Below the pieces are notes generated by a model. That model was not told where the DNA came from. It saw nothing but the letters and a program-made list of their open reading frames with translations, and searched no databases. From NCBI GenBank assembly GCA_037447655.1, contig JBBHKE010003354.1:1-64000 (forward strand): 64,000 nt of DNA, in the 5' to 3' direction. Shown piece by piece: positions 12,201-19,699 of the stretch (within the stretch, counting starts at the first letter, position 1; each line of letters starts with the position of its first letter). This DNA comes from Zygnema cylindricum. Its lineage: Eukaryota > Streptophyta > Zygnematophyceae > Zygnematales > Zygnemataceae. Both the position numbers and the translations under genes were made by a program.

Positions 12201-15200
12201 AAAAATGTCAGTCATTCCCTCGATTTCAAGGAAACATTCATTGATAGGCCATTCAATTTGAACCCAAAAACAAGTCCACTGCTAATGCGCTAAAAAACAA
12301 GGGTAACTGCTTGACATGCGGCAAACATATATATTCATTTTTTGCTAATTAATCATATACATCAGTATAAAGAAAAGATGGCCATTCATATTCTACCATT
12401 GAACTGGAATACTTAGACAGAGTCCAGCTTTAGACGGAGAGAAAACAAGAACAGCAAAAATCTAGTTTTAGACAGTCCAGAATATAGTCTATGGAGACAG
12501 ACTACATCACTTGAACATAAAAAAAAATCGTTAGGTACATTTGAGAAGAAAATAGCACTCGTTCCGGATGTGTCTTTAATTGCACCTTTGGTAGCACTGC
12601 ATAAACACTTATTCTTGAGAATCTTACGAAATTTTTAAGAAATGTGAAACAACTGAACCACACGTAGACTTGGTTTAAGTAAATGAGAAACCTAAAAAAA
12701 ACCTATCAGTGTCCTAATTCTGCCTTAATACTGTATTAGGAGTTGTACCTCTCAATTTGCTTTACAGACAAAATGAATGTCTGGGAGCAATGCTTTGCCT
12801 TACAAAAAAGTACAGCACACTGCCAATCGCTATTAGTGTAAAGGAACTATTAGTATAAAAGCAAAATTAGTACCAGTAATACGAATTTAGGGGAGAGTGC
12901 CATGGCCGATTGAAGGCCACTCCCAATTTACAGTCTTTTATGATTCTTGGCCAAAAGAAGTCCGTTGAATTAATGTTGAAAACACTAATAACGAATAACT
13001 GTGCACTTCACCAACTAAAATATTTGCATGTTGCTAGACTCTTTCGACCTTCTATTACACTCATGAACATATTCCATTGAAATATTAGATAGAGTTCAAA
13101 TTTACTCGTATGAAGAGAATACAAAAGAACAACCCACATGCATGTAATCTTGTTTTGCATCTGTTTCAATAAAACAATTTGTATTCCGTACTATCCTATA
13201 ATAATTTATGCATACTACAGGTATGTACTTTAGGCATATTATAAGCTCATTTGCAATTACAATAGAAACCTTTTCTCTACACCTTTTTCTAAATCCACCA
13301 TGAATTGTTGCCGCAGTTTTATATTCTGATGTCCACTGAAAGAACCACAGGCTTCTTTGTATTTTGTTAAACCATTCACTTTAACAGGTAGATCTCAACT
13401 TGACAAATTTGAATAACTAAAAATAATTTTCAAAAAGTAAGAGTTCAAAAAAACGGTGCCAAACAGGTTATATGGAGGGTCAGAACAAAGTTTTATGATT
13501 ACTAACCAAGTAAAACTTGTTAAGGTTCACTTTGTCAAGATTGTGGCTGAATTATGTTATGCAAAAGATGGTTATGCTATGCAAATTATGGATTCACCAT
13601 TTTACTCTCGAATCAGAACTTATACACATACGTACCTTCACTATTTTGTATATATCTGACTTCTCGCCTTGACCACCTCTCCCACCTCGTCCTCCTCTTC
13701 CTGCACCTCTACCACCTCTCCCTCCTCTACCTCTCCCTCCTGGGCCCTTTCCGTTCCCATTAGCAAGTATATCTCCTTCGGCATCCAGCTTTTGCCGCCC
13801 TAGGGATTCTGTAAGTTTGTTAAAATTGTCCTCTCTAAAATTGCTTTTCTCGTCTACCACCAAATACAGTCCGGCTCCTCCAATCGGAAATGCATAATGT
13901 TGGAGTGGAGTGGGACGATAGTCGGTATAAACTACATGACAAGGCTGTTTGTGAAGGTGACAAATCCACCCGGCAAATTCATTGGCATTTGTGATAGTGG
14001 CCGATAAAAAAACCATTTTTACTTCCGGAGGTAAGAATATGATGCTCTCCTCCCATACAACACCCCGTTCACGATCTCTCATATAATGAATCTCGTCAAA
14101 AACCACCCACGCCACTTCACGAAGTACCTCCGAACCGTGATAAAGCATGTGTCGCAAAATTTCTGTCGTCATCACCAAACAAGCTGCATTGGGGGCTATT
14201 GTGTTGTCTCCAGTCATTAAACCGACATCACTAAATTCACTACTTAGTTCGCGATACTTTTGGTTGCTCAGCGCCTGGAACCCATCCCAAGAAATTTGTG
14301 TAGACACTGACCATCACTATTAGTATTAATAAAACAAATTCGGTGGCAGCTTTTTCAACCAAAAATCATAAAAGTGTTAGTAACACTGTTTTAAGAGAGT
14401 GGATAAAAGTCGCCACGTCTCCCTACAGTACATTACTTTTATACATTTTTCCTCTTTTACACTATCACTCTAATTCGAGTGCGTATGTTTTGACCCAAAA
14501 CCATAAATTAGGATGAAAAACACTATATTGTTAAGCGGCTCATAATGAGCCACACTGCAAAACATAAGTTAGTGTAGTTAATTCTAATGAGTGGTAAAGC
14601 TAACAATTTTACGAACTCTACAAGCAATGGCCAGTGCAATTCCTTACATTCCCCCATTCTTTTACAAAATCTTCAACAATTTTGGGGTAATCAGCATTCA
14701 CCTTCAACCAGGGATTAATTCTTTAAATTTCCACATTCTTTTACAGAATCGAAGAAATTTCAAGGTAATCACTGTTAACCTTAAAATCCGGGTTTAAAAT
14801 TGTGTTTTTCGAGTTAACAGTTGCAGAATCTCCCTTATTTTCCTCAATTCTTTACAGACTACGTATTTTTTAGGTCATTAGAGGTTACAAGAGGGCTTAA
14901 ATAAGGAGTTTTTGAGTTAGCAGCTACAGAGTGGTGCGGGGCATCAAATAGAAGCAAACTACAAGAAGGTATGCTTTCTGTGTGATGTGACGACGGCCCG
15001 AAGGTTCGAAGCTCAGCGAACTACAAAAAGTGCTAAGCAGGATGCTTTTTCGGTATTCCCTTGTCCAAAAAAGACAAAGCAGGATGCAGGATGCTTTTTC
15101 GAGACCTTCTTATTGCAGTTTGATGCGCTGCCCACCTCTGGGGCGGAATACATACGGCATAAATCGCACATAGCTTCTTCTACTTTTTGCTGTTTTGTCC

Positions 15201-15912
15201 CCATTTTCTTACAGAATCTCAGATATTTAAGAACCAATAGGGCTTATCTTAAATTAGGGTTTATATTAGGATTTCAATTAGGGTTTAAACCAAAGTATCT
15301 AACCTGAGGTTCTGCAAAAGCAATAAAAACGCCTTTTACCACACATCTGCAAGAAACAAGAAAACAGGAATCTCGTCGACGGGGAGACGGAGAGGGAGAG
15401 GGAAAGGAAGAGAGAGGGAGAGGGAGAGGCAGTAGGAGAAACACCTTCAAAGGAGAAGTATAAATGACTTTTTGTTTGTCTCGAAACGCCATGGCTATAG
15501 CGTACTCAGCAACTGCTGTCTTTCCTGCTGACGTATGCGCAGCAACCAAAACAGATTCTCTTCTTTCTAAACAGGCTACGGAAGTTTCTTGGAAAGGATC
15601 CAAAGAAAACGGGTAAGTCTTTGCCCGAGGTCCGCCGTACTTAGGGTTTCTTATTGTTCCGTGAATTTCGCCATCTTTGGAAGAAACAAATCCTGGAGGA
15701 ATTGCAACTTCATGCACACATGATTTAGGTTTAGTGTCTGATTGGTCAGGGGAGGTTTCTGGAACTTTTTTGGAAGTTTCTGGAACTTTTTTGGAAGTTT
15801 CTGAGTAAGTTGGCTCGTCTGGAGGTTCGGTTTTGACAGTTTTTAAAGACTTAGGTGCCTTATCCTCGGTGGAAGCTTCTGCAGAAAGTCGTTTTCGCTT
15901 TGAAGAATCCAT
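19..15912 (-). CDS. MTR4: MTR4-type DExH-box RNA helicase, spliced, 3' end off the window
   Basis: MTR4 is the nuclear 3'-5' RNA helicase that unwinds and feeds RNA (rRNA precursors, non-coding transcripts) to the exosome. About 907 codons in 14 firm exons are visible, plus a tentative exon 13. Residues 1-65 are a charged N-terminus, 125-132 Walker A AHTSAGKT, 216-219 DEIH, 247-249 SAT, 512-520 GRAGRRGKD (motif VI); then the ratchet region, a KOW/arch insert (DWGWGV in exon 10) and the start of the C-terminal helical domain. All 13 firmly placed neighbouring borders are GT..AG and keep frame. The start MDSSKRKR was chosen because it resembles the short N-terminus of plant MTR4; the frame stays open upstream to 16053. 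The last ~90-100 codons lie beyond base 1. HEN2 is a close paralogue and cannot be excluded; SKI2 fits less well. An RG-rich loop (residues 334-358) is unusual. Confidence 0.95.
168..1170 (-). repeat. MTR4 intron 14: exon-edge copies, TTTAGGG-like array, 36-bp repeats
   Basis: The start of exon 15 plus the adjoining intron (ATTGGTGGAC..CAAATCATTAAA..CCTATT, at 137-175) recurs in decayed form near 306-345, 565-595 and 750-775. Between the copies lie long runs of degenerate TTTAGGGTTTTT, the plant telomere motif. Bases 1005-1150 hold another array of about 36 bp built on AATAAATCATAA and AATGAAAAAAACTGA. Confidence 0.75.
1171..1324 (-). CDS. MTR4: MTR4 exon 14 (51 codons + 1 nt)
   Basis: Acceptor acag|TTGACG, donor GACG|gtatat, leaving phase 1. 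Encodes [33 protein letters not shown] and [13 protein letters not shown]. Confidence 0.95.
1325..1857 (-). repeat. MTR4 intron 13: CCCT-rich microsatellite and A-rich tract
   Basis: Bases 1431-1494 are an almost pure pyrimidine tract (CCTCCCT units) and 1680-1800 are A-rich with short G interruptions. The ORFs here are low-complexity readings (poly-Pro/Ser/Leu or poly-Lys) and not genes. Confidence 0.7.
1858..1925 (-). CDS. MTR4: MTR4 exon 13, tentative
   Basis: About 35-40 codons are expected between HPMYK (exon 12) and the [13 protein letters not shown] of exon 14. The only GC-richer stretch there has an acceptor tag|GAC at 1925 and an open frame reading [15 protein letters not shown], weakly like plant EVNYEIQQLKSKMR. 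Another frame ([12 protein letters not shown] then a stop) is nearly as good. No clear GT donor in the right phase was found, so the lower boundary is a guess. Confidence 0.35.
2085..2310 (+). repeat. Intron 12: degenerate CCCTAA / TACCCCAATTTT array
   Basis: About 14 imperfect units of 14-18 bp alternating TACCCCAATTTTCA and TACCCTAATTTT. This resembles the complement of plant telomere repeat TTTAGGG and is opposite in orientation to the TTTAGGG-like run at 190-735. Confidence 0.7.
2321..2440 (-). repeat. 80-bp-spaced duplication of exon 12 3' end and donor
   Basis: 2321-2360 and 2401-2440 differ at only two of 40 positions. The second copy is the true 3' end of exon 12 with its donor; the first is an intronic duplicate with its own ATTAG|gtggga. 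A GGAGGGAGGGAG run lies between. Confidence 0.9.
2403..2492 (-). CDS. MTR4: MTR4 exon 12 (30 codons)
   Basis: Acceptor gcag|GATATG, donor AAG|gtgttc. Encodes [20 protein letters not shown] and KLVKHPMYK. Its last 38 bases and donor are duplicated 80 bp downstream in intron 12, giving a second possible donor that would shift the frame. Confidence 0.92.
2757..3005 (+). repeat. Intron 11: four ~64-bp tandem repeats
   Basis: Four imperfect copies of a unit with TCTAATATTAAAACTATTAA and CCTTTACTCTAATGACAGTC, starting near 2757, 2820, 2884 and 2948; they fill nearly half the intron and reach within about 40 bp of the exon 11 donor. Confidence 0.75.
3041..3199 (-). CDS. MTR4: MTR4 exon 11 (53 codons)
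   Basis: Acceptor cag|CTTCCT, donor GAG|gtgagt. Encodes [26 protein letters not shown] and [14 protein letters not shown]. Confidence 0.94.
3229..3297 (+). repeat. Intron 10: four 18-bp repeats AGAAGAGGACTGTT
   Basis: Four near-identical units AGAAGAGGACTGTTTTC, AGAAGAGGACTGTTCTT and so on, 30 bp from the exon 11 acceptor. Confidence 0.8.
3381..3500 (+). repeat. Intron 10: polypurine (GAGAGG)n tract
   Basis: About 120 bp of GGGAGA repeats on the plus strand, read as CU-rich RNA in the gene sense, about 180 nt upstream of the exon 11 acceptor. It is complementary to the tract at 4284-4567 in the same intron. Confidence 0.85.
4284..4567 (+). repeat. Intron 10: polypyrimidine (CTTCTCTCC)n tract
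   Basis: About 280 bp of TCTCCCT units, read as GA-rich RNA in the gene sense, starting about 40 nt after the exon 10 donor. ORFs through it are proline/serine/leucine or Arg/Glu/Gly low complexity on either strand. Confidence 0.85.
4609..4824 (-). CDS. MTR4: MTR4 exon 10, KOW/arch start (72 codons)
   Basis: Acceptor gcag|TTGAAA, donor GTG|gtgagt. Encodes [29 protein letters not shown] and [15 protein letters not shown]; the joined [15 protein letters not shown] aligns without a gap to homologues. Confidence 0.94.
4829..5049 (+). repeat. Intron 9: (GAGAGG)n tract filling the intron
   Basis: Essentially all of this 230-bp intron is GGGAGA repeat on the plus strand, a CU-rich tract in the RNA that runs straight into the exon 10 acceptor end for end. 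Confidence 0.85.
5055..5171 (-). CDS. MTR4: MTR4 exon 9 (39 codons)
   Basis: Acceptor gcag|GAGGCA, donor TTG|gtaggt. Encodes [20 protein letters not shown] and [19 protein letters not shown] second possible donor 4 nt further (TTGGTAG|gtatct) would break the frame into exon 10. Confidence 0.93.
5222..5396 (+). repeat. Intron 8: AAAGTACATATT repeats ending in (AT)n
   Basis: About ten imperfect 12-14-bp units around AAAGTACATATT (5225-5365) followed by an uninterrupted AT run at 5364-5394. Confidence 0.8.
5938..6009 (+). pseudogene. LRR exon fragment 1 (72 nt), antisense in MTR4 intron 8
   Basis: Acceptor gcatag and donor gtaagac flank exactly 72 nt whose phase-shifted frame reads [20 protein letters not shown] and LQYL, a plant-type 24-residue leucine-rich repeat (NxLSGSIPxS..LxxLxxL). 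Plant LRR receptor genes often have one repeat per 72-nt exon. No start, kinase or further repeats were seen, so this looks like a relic fragment. The alternative is an unrecognised nested gene. Confidence 0.7.
6089..6249 (+). repeat. Intron 8: (AT)n / ATATAC microsatellite
   Basis: About 160 bp of TATATA with regular C or G interruptions; self-complementary and likely to form cruciforms. The ORF through it is Tyr/Ile repeat only. Confidence 0.9.
6698..6769 (+). pseudogene. LRR exon fragment 2 (72 nt), antisense in MTR4 intron 8
   Basis: Acceptor tcacag and donor gtaagac flank 72 nt reading [20 protein letters not shown] and LLEL, a second leucine-rich repeat. The donor context GTAAGACACGTGA is shared with the first LRR exon, so the two probably come from neighbouring exons of one gene or from a duplication. 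Six hundred and eighty-eight bases of AT microsatellite and G-rich DNA lie between. Confidence 0.75.
6976..7047 (-). CDS. MTR4: MTR4 exon 8 (24 codons)
   Basis: Acceptor gcag|CAAATG, donor CAG|gtattg. Encodes [20 protein letters not shown] then NSSQ, equivalent to the short helix that follows FQYEK in homologues. The exon is isolated between two introns of about 1.8 kb. Confidence 0.88.
7064..8310 (+). repeat. Intron 7: seven ~200-bp tandem repeats
   Basis: The core CACACCATAGAGAATTCTGT followed by GGATCAAAAAACYCACAGTATGGCAGAATTGACTTCAATCTCAGA recurs near 7068, 7281, 7517, 7721, 7899, 8110 and 8240 (spacing 130-236 bp). Between cores lie shorter repeats of TATCTTATCGTGTATCAGTG. Most of the 1.85-kb intron is this satellite. 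Confidence 0.85.
8450..8575 (+). repeat. Intron 7: CAGTATTGCAGTAATCCAGCATT minisatellite
   Basis: Six or seven imperfect units of about 17-24 bp containing CAGTATTGCAGTAATCCAG. Confidence 0.85.
8898..9065 (-). CDS. MTR4: MTR4 exon 7 (56 codons)
   Basis: Acceptor cag|ATGGATATG, donor CAG|gtattt. Encodes [32 protein letters not shown] and SFHQFQYDQ, matching the winged-helix entry of MTR4. Sequence resembling its 5' edge recurs upstream in intron 6. Confidence 0.95.
9040..9235 (-). repeat. Intron 6: decayed copies of exon 7 acceptor edge
   Basis: The true edge (GCAGGTTTCCATATCCATCTGAACC, 9048-9072) has a second copy at 9197-9220 (GCAGATCTCCATATCCACCTGAAC) and a partial one at 9128-9142 (CCATCTGAACGGT). 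The 9197-9220 copy in gene sense carries ttcag|GTGGATATGGAG, a usable-looking acceptor followed by VDMEICK. Confidence 0.75.
9447..9515 (-). CDS. MTR4: MTR4 exon 6, motif VI (23 codons)
   Basis: Acceptor tag|ATGAGT, donor CAG|gtaaaa. Encodes [20 protein letters not shown], the arginine-finger motif VI of Ski2-like helicases. Confidence 0.95.
9516..9843. other. MTR4 intron 5
   Basis: AT-rich intron. AACCATGCACACTTAAC occurs twice (9752 and 9787) as a 36-bp-spaced repeat; nothing else seen. Confidence 0.6.
9844..9948 (-). CDS. MTR4: MTR4 exon 5 (35 codons)
   Basis: Acceptor cag|TTTGCT, donor CAG|gtttat, phase 0. Encodes [22 protein letters not shown] (motif V region) to SSGEYIQ. Confidence 0.95.
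9949..10650. other. MTR4 intron 4, rest
   Basis: AT-rich; a short AAAGATAATACA repeat at 10100-10150. No coding, RNA or transposon signal seen. Confidence 0.6.
10651..10890 (-). repeat. Intron 4: ~105-bp duplication next to exon 4
   Basis: 10651-10756 and 10790-10893 share GGTTCAATTCCATTACCTCTCC, a pyrimidine-rich tract and CTGCTTTCAGCTATTTTAT; offset 139 bp. The right copy abuts the exon 4 donor. Confidence 0.85.
10894..11079 (-). CDS. MTR4: MTR4 exon 4 (62 codons)
   Basis: Acceptor cag|GTCTTC, donor ACG|gtgaga, phase 0. Encodes [30 protein letters not shown] (motif IV/V region) and [10 protein letters not shown], joining in frame to FAMGLNMPA of exon 5. Confidence 0.95.
11080..11856. other. 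MTR4 intron 3
   Basis: AT-rich; no repeat or coding signal recognised beyond short random ORFs. Confidence 0.6.
11857..11985 (-). CDS. MTR4: MTR4 exon 3 (43 codons)
   Basis: Acceptor gcag|TTGATA, donor GAG|gtacat, phase 0. Start of RecA domain 2: [20 protein letters not shown], then the [12 protein letters not shown] segment conserved in MTR4. Confidence 0.95.
11986..13635. other. MTR4 intron 2, with an M1-like fragment
   Basis: 1650 bp, AT-rich. At 12815-12860 CACACTGCCAATCGCTATTAG followed by TGTAAAGGAACTATTAGTA matches the end of the M1 transposon family found at 40-55 kb; no second end was located. Otherwise featureless. Confidence 0.55.
13636..14274 (-). CDS. MTR4: MTR4 exon 2 (213 codons) with an RG-rich insertion
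   Basis: Acceptor cag|GCGCTG and donor AAG|gtacgt, phase 0. It encodes most of RecA domain 1: [10 protein letters not shown], the DEIH box, [10 protein letters not shown] and [10 protein letters not shown]. At residues 334-358 (13669-13743) there is a glycine/arginine stretch with RGG and GRG units, placed in the loop before DIYKIVK where homologues have a shorter, unrelated charged linker. Confidence 0.95.
14275..15444. other. MTR4 intron 1
   Basis: 1170 bp. Contains a two- to three-copy repeat around CATTCTTTTACARAATC (14655-14790, partly again at 15190), a short duplication of AGCAGGATGCTTTTTCG (15037, 15090) and a (GAGAGG)n tract at 15384-15430 close to exon 1. No gene seen. Confidence 0.6.
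15445..15912 (-). CDS. MTR4: MTR4 exon 1 (156 codons)
   Basis: Runs from the start codon to a donor AAG|gtgttt. It encodes the N-terminal tail with a 7-residue tandem repeat (KKVPETS twice, residues 41-54), the conserved HEVAIPPGF segment, and motif I AHTSAGKT. It ends at TSPLK in phase 0, exactly where plant and animal homologues continue with [10 protein letters not shown]. Confidence 0.95.
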
Positions 15913-16100
15913 GGGGAGAGAGGCGAGGGAAAAGGGAGGTGTGAGTGAGAAACGGGAGACGAAAAAATGAGACAGAGTGAAGAATTCAGAATTGCTAGTC
16001 GCTACACTTGCTATCTGCAAATCGTAGGAAAGATTAAAAATTCGAAAGTTCAAAAGTTCGAGAGCTCACAAAGGTAAAAGGTGCGAAATAAAATCCGCAT

Positions 16101-16106
16101 TTTATA
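16101..16106 (-). promoter_or_regulatory. MTR4: TATA box of MTR4
   Basis: On the minus strand the sequence reads gcgcTATAAAatgcgg, about 190 bp upstream of the ATG. This would put transcription start near 16070 and give a 5' UTR of about 160 nt. Inferred from position and sequence only. Confidence 0.45.
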
Positions 16107-16911
16107 GCGCACTGTATGTTTTGCTCGAGAAGTGAAATTTAGGAATTTAGTTTTGATCTTTAATTGGGCGTAGTTTGAGGCTTTAGTATCTAGGGTAGTT
16201 TGTAGTGTTTCAATAGTTTAGTTTTGTTGTACTTGCTTTATTTCTTTTCTTTTAGGCTTTTAAAGACTTTTGTTAAGATTTAGTCCTTTATGATTTTGGC
16301 CCTTAAACTTTGTTGGTCATCGATTCTTGTTAGTGACAATCATGTTTTGTACTTTGATGGTATTACCTCACGTTCTTGGAAATAAAATCAACTTAGTATC
16401 ACACGTCACCACTAATGCCGCTTTGATCATCACATTGGCAGTGTTGTGCTTCGGCTTTTAAAGGATTTCACGTGTAAACGTATAAATCAAGTTTAGACGT
16501 GTTTCCGCATTTTTACAATTTGGGATAACTTTTTCGTTTTTCCCGTACTATATTCGTACTAAATGTGCAAATGAGAAATGGAAAATGTTATTTAGACACT
16601 CCGAAATATTAGATGGCCTCCTCGAAAAAAAAAGTTGTTTGATAATGTGTAATTTCGAGGACAAATAAAAGGGGTGTCCACATAAAAGGGGTGTCCACTT
16701 AGCCCCGTCAAAAATCACGTGTCGTATTGGGGGGCGCTAAGAATATCTTTGACAACGCGGGTGGCCAACTGGTGGAAAACGGGTGATACAACCTTTTTTA
16801 ACATGGTTGACCAAGTGGTAAATTGCTCGTGTCATTATTTTCCAGCATCGACGGATTGTCAACAGGCAACCACGAAAAAAAAAACCTAAAAAAACCATTT
16901 TTCATTACACC
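16107..16911. other. Intergenic DNA upstream of MTR4
   Basis: Includes the putative promoter flank. A 17-bp unit AAAAGGGGTGTCCACAT is present twice at 16667-16700. No ORF of note. Confidence 0.5.
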
Positions 16912-17634
16912 AGTTTGGCGTAGCTACAAAGGGGGGTTCTAGGGCAGTAGGTCATGGTCTTCGAACACTTTTAGATCTCCATCCGGATTCAGTGGTCCTT
17001 CAAATCGAAGTTGTCGACGCCTTCAACATAGTCAACCAAAATGTTATCTTTCACGAATTAGGACATACACCATTACCTATAAATCAAAATTTCCCTTTTG
17101 TTCATGCATTTTATTCTCGTCCAAGCTCTTTTTTTCTCCATCTTGGTGGTCCTTTTGCTCGTGTTGCCACCTTATAATTTGCGATTGACATTCACCAAGG
17201 TAATCCTTTAGGGACACCTCCTTTTACATTTATTCACCTTAAAGCTTTGCGAGACTGTTACGACTTTCCGTAGTTGTTCATACCCTTCAATTTTCGACGA
17301 TATGCATATTGTGGGTCCTACACACAAAGTGTTATCTACCTTTAAGAGCAGCTTTGTAAGATCGGTTTATGAGTTAACCCATCCAAATGAGTGGCTTTGT
17401 GCCCACAAGGTTTACCTTTTGACTTCAACCTCCCTATGGTTTTGGGAACTGCATTTCAACGGGAGGGTGTTAAAGCTTTATGTTCCTTAATCAGAGCCCA
17501 TTCATTTATAAATCGGGTTGTCGGTGATCCGTTATTGGTGGAATTCTCGCATTATAATCTCATTTTTAAGCTTTCAGACTTCGAAGTGGCATTTGAAATT
17601 CTCACATTGTATTTTGTTCAACGTCCTCCAAATC
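16912..17634 (+). pseudogene. Non-LTR-type reverse transcriptase pseudogene, 5' part
   Basis: Frame pieces read FGVATKGGSRAVGHGLRTLL, VVLQIEVVDAFNIVNQNVIF, HQGNPLGTPPFTFIHLKALR, DDMHIVGP (FxDD box, after a frameshift) and CPQGLPFDFNLP, the order of blocks in a LINE-like reverse transcriptase (xGV..GG..A..H, VDxxNAFN, QGDPLG, DD). Several stops and frameshifts make it non-functional. It stops at 17634-17639 where copia element B is inserted and resumes at 36579. The 5' end (endonuclease) is absent. The family is close to RTs seen in mosses, lycophytes and protists, from memory only. Confidence 0.7.
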
Positions 17635-17639
17635 TCGTC

Positions 17640-17925
17640 TACAACTTTGAGACCTCCATAGGTCGTCAGAATGGACAGCTTGTAAGAAGCCTCTAGGATA
17701 ACCCTGACCCCTTTGTGTTTCAGCAAGAATAACAGCCACCCTGGCAGACAAAAACTTTAACCACCTTCATCTTTGTGAAGGCAAGACTCCCCTGAGTCGA
17801 TAGCAAAAATAATCTCTGAATTTGCTCCCCTGAGCAGTAAGTTATGGAGGGTCAAAGTTGACCTTTATGTACAGAAGCTCTCTAGAAGAGAGGGTCCTAT
17901 CTACCAAATTTTTCTAAGTCTTATC
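17640..17925 (-). repeat. Element B 3' LTR, outer piece
   Basis: Aligns to 35483-35765 of the intact LTR (CTGCCACCCTGGCAGACAAAAACT is shared nearly unchanged as two short blocks). Its last five bases TTATC are the target duplication of element A. Confidence 0.88.
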
Positions 17926-18908
17926 TGCAACTCTGAGACTTCAGAGTAGGCAGCTTGCTAGAAGCCTCTAGGATAACCTCAGATCTTTAAGCTTTGTCTG
18001 AATATTACTGACACCCTGACAAAATACAAACTGACAATATTGCACCCCTTGAAAGAGCTGACTCCTCGAGTCTGCCACAAAAAGAATCCTTGAATTTGCT
18101 CCCCTGAGCTGTTAATTTTCAATGGTCAAAGATGACTTTTTATACAGAAGCGCTCTGGGAGAGAGGCTGCTACCTAATATTTTCTAAGTCCTGAACCCCT
18201 CTCTAATCCCTCTACTACTCAAGTACGGAGCTAATCAATTGTACAGTACAGAAAGGTACGTGGCTTGGAGTACTTTCTGTACGGCCATTGTACGACATGG
18301 CCAAGAAGATGACGTCTACCATTTCTGGGTTCGCCATGGTATATCCCGGAGATGGAGCCATCCAATGTCATGTTGCCACGTGTCACCCGACGTGGTTAAG
18401 ACCGCAAACCGCCAAATCATCCATTCCGCGATGCCGGCTTCTTCCTCCGCCGTCCAAATGATATCGACCTTAATTTATAGCCGTTTAAAATACAAACAAT
18501 ACTTTTAGATGTGACTCTATCTAACTATATCTATGTGATTGTGTTATGTTCGTCAGTTAAATAAACTTTCCTATTTGTACATCTTTAAGTAGCTATCGTA
18601 GCCTATGTACCTAGACACAGGTGTTAGGCTACATGGTAACGACGCTGGTCTATTCAGACGGACGGTAGGTACCAGGATCAAATTATGGGTCAGTTAACCT
18701 TTTTGGTAAGTTTAACAAAGGATTGCCTTCTGACTCTAGGAGAAGCATAGGCAGCCATGGCTCTAGCTTCTTCTTCAACCTCCAGTGACTACGATAAGTA
18801 TGGGTCTAGAGAGAGAATTTTGAAGCAGGCTGCCTCTACTTTTTCTTCCTCATTTTAGATTACTTAAGAAACCTAGAAAATACATAAAAAATCCTTTTAA
18901 TTTCAACA
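17926..18908 (-). repeat. Element A 3' LTR (left), 983 bp
   Basis: TGCAACTCTGAGAC..TTTCAACA on the plus strand, followed by polypurine tract (minus AAAATAAGGGGAA, 18909-18922). Visibly diverged from the right copy at many positions, so A is old. Confidence 0.92.
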
Positions 18909-19300
18909 TTCCCCTTATTTTCTAGTCACCTTTTAGTTTAAGTCCACACTTCTCTCTGCAAAATACTAATTTAGGAGAAGGCACAGGCTTTGTCATCATG
19001 TCTGCCACCATTTCACTGTCTGGTCCATATTTTAGACTTATTATTTTGTTCTCCACCTTTTCCATAACAGAGCTAAGTCTGATTTCCATGTGCTTTGTTT
19101 TAAAGTGATGTTTAGGATTAGTAGCAATTGCAATTGCTGCTTGATTATCACAGAATATTTTCTAAATTCCAATCTAAAGATGTCCCAATTCACCAAGCAA
19201 GGATTTGACCCACATCAATTCCTTCACAGCAGAGCAAGATGCCATATACTTAGCCTCTATGGTGGACTGAGCAGTGACCTTTTGATATCTTGGATAAATG
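18909..19300 (-). pseudogene. Element A RNase H C-terminal part
   Basis: Sense reading includes TIEAKYMASCSAVKELMWVK, the DNQAAI region with one stop and KHHFKTKHMEIRLSSVMEK, ending at the polypurine tract. The stretch 19195-19292 is duplicated at 19700-19795 around a gag insert. Confidence 0.8.
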
Positions 19301-19698
19301 ACAAATCCCCTTAGTCCCTGTTGTTCCGAACTCATCAGATTGATTTTTTTTATCTTCCCCTCTATGACTTCCAAGGGGTTTCCGTGAATCTTTGTTTCTC
19401 CAACTTGCTCCGACCGCCAAGGCTTGTCCACTCTTAAGTCCCCTTCGGATCTCGATTGTATTCTCTCGAACGAGGATCATACAAACTACCGAATTCTATA
19501 TCCACCTGGAGTCCGGCAGATCTTGTACCTGGTTCACAATGTTTTCATATTCATCAAGTAGTTTAATAAGTAAGTAATAAACCTTTGACTTCTCGGTTTC
19601 TACTTTTCCATCACACTCTAACTCCATAAAGAGTATAGCCAGCTCATTGCAGAAATCGAGCATCTTCTCTCCTTTGTGAAAATATCCATTGATCTTTT
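19292..19698 (-). other. Displaced gag fragment inside element A RNase H
   Basis: Same orientation as A. It corresponds to 28470-28872 (AAGGCTTGTCC, CTCGATTGTATTCTCTCG, CTCCATAAAGAGTATAGCCAGC blocks) at roughly 85-90% identity by eye. It is flanked on both sides by near-identical RNase H sequence with GACCCACATCAATTCCTTCA (19208 and 19708). Confidence 0.85.
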
Positions 19699-19699
19699 A

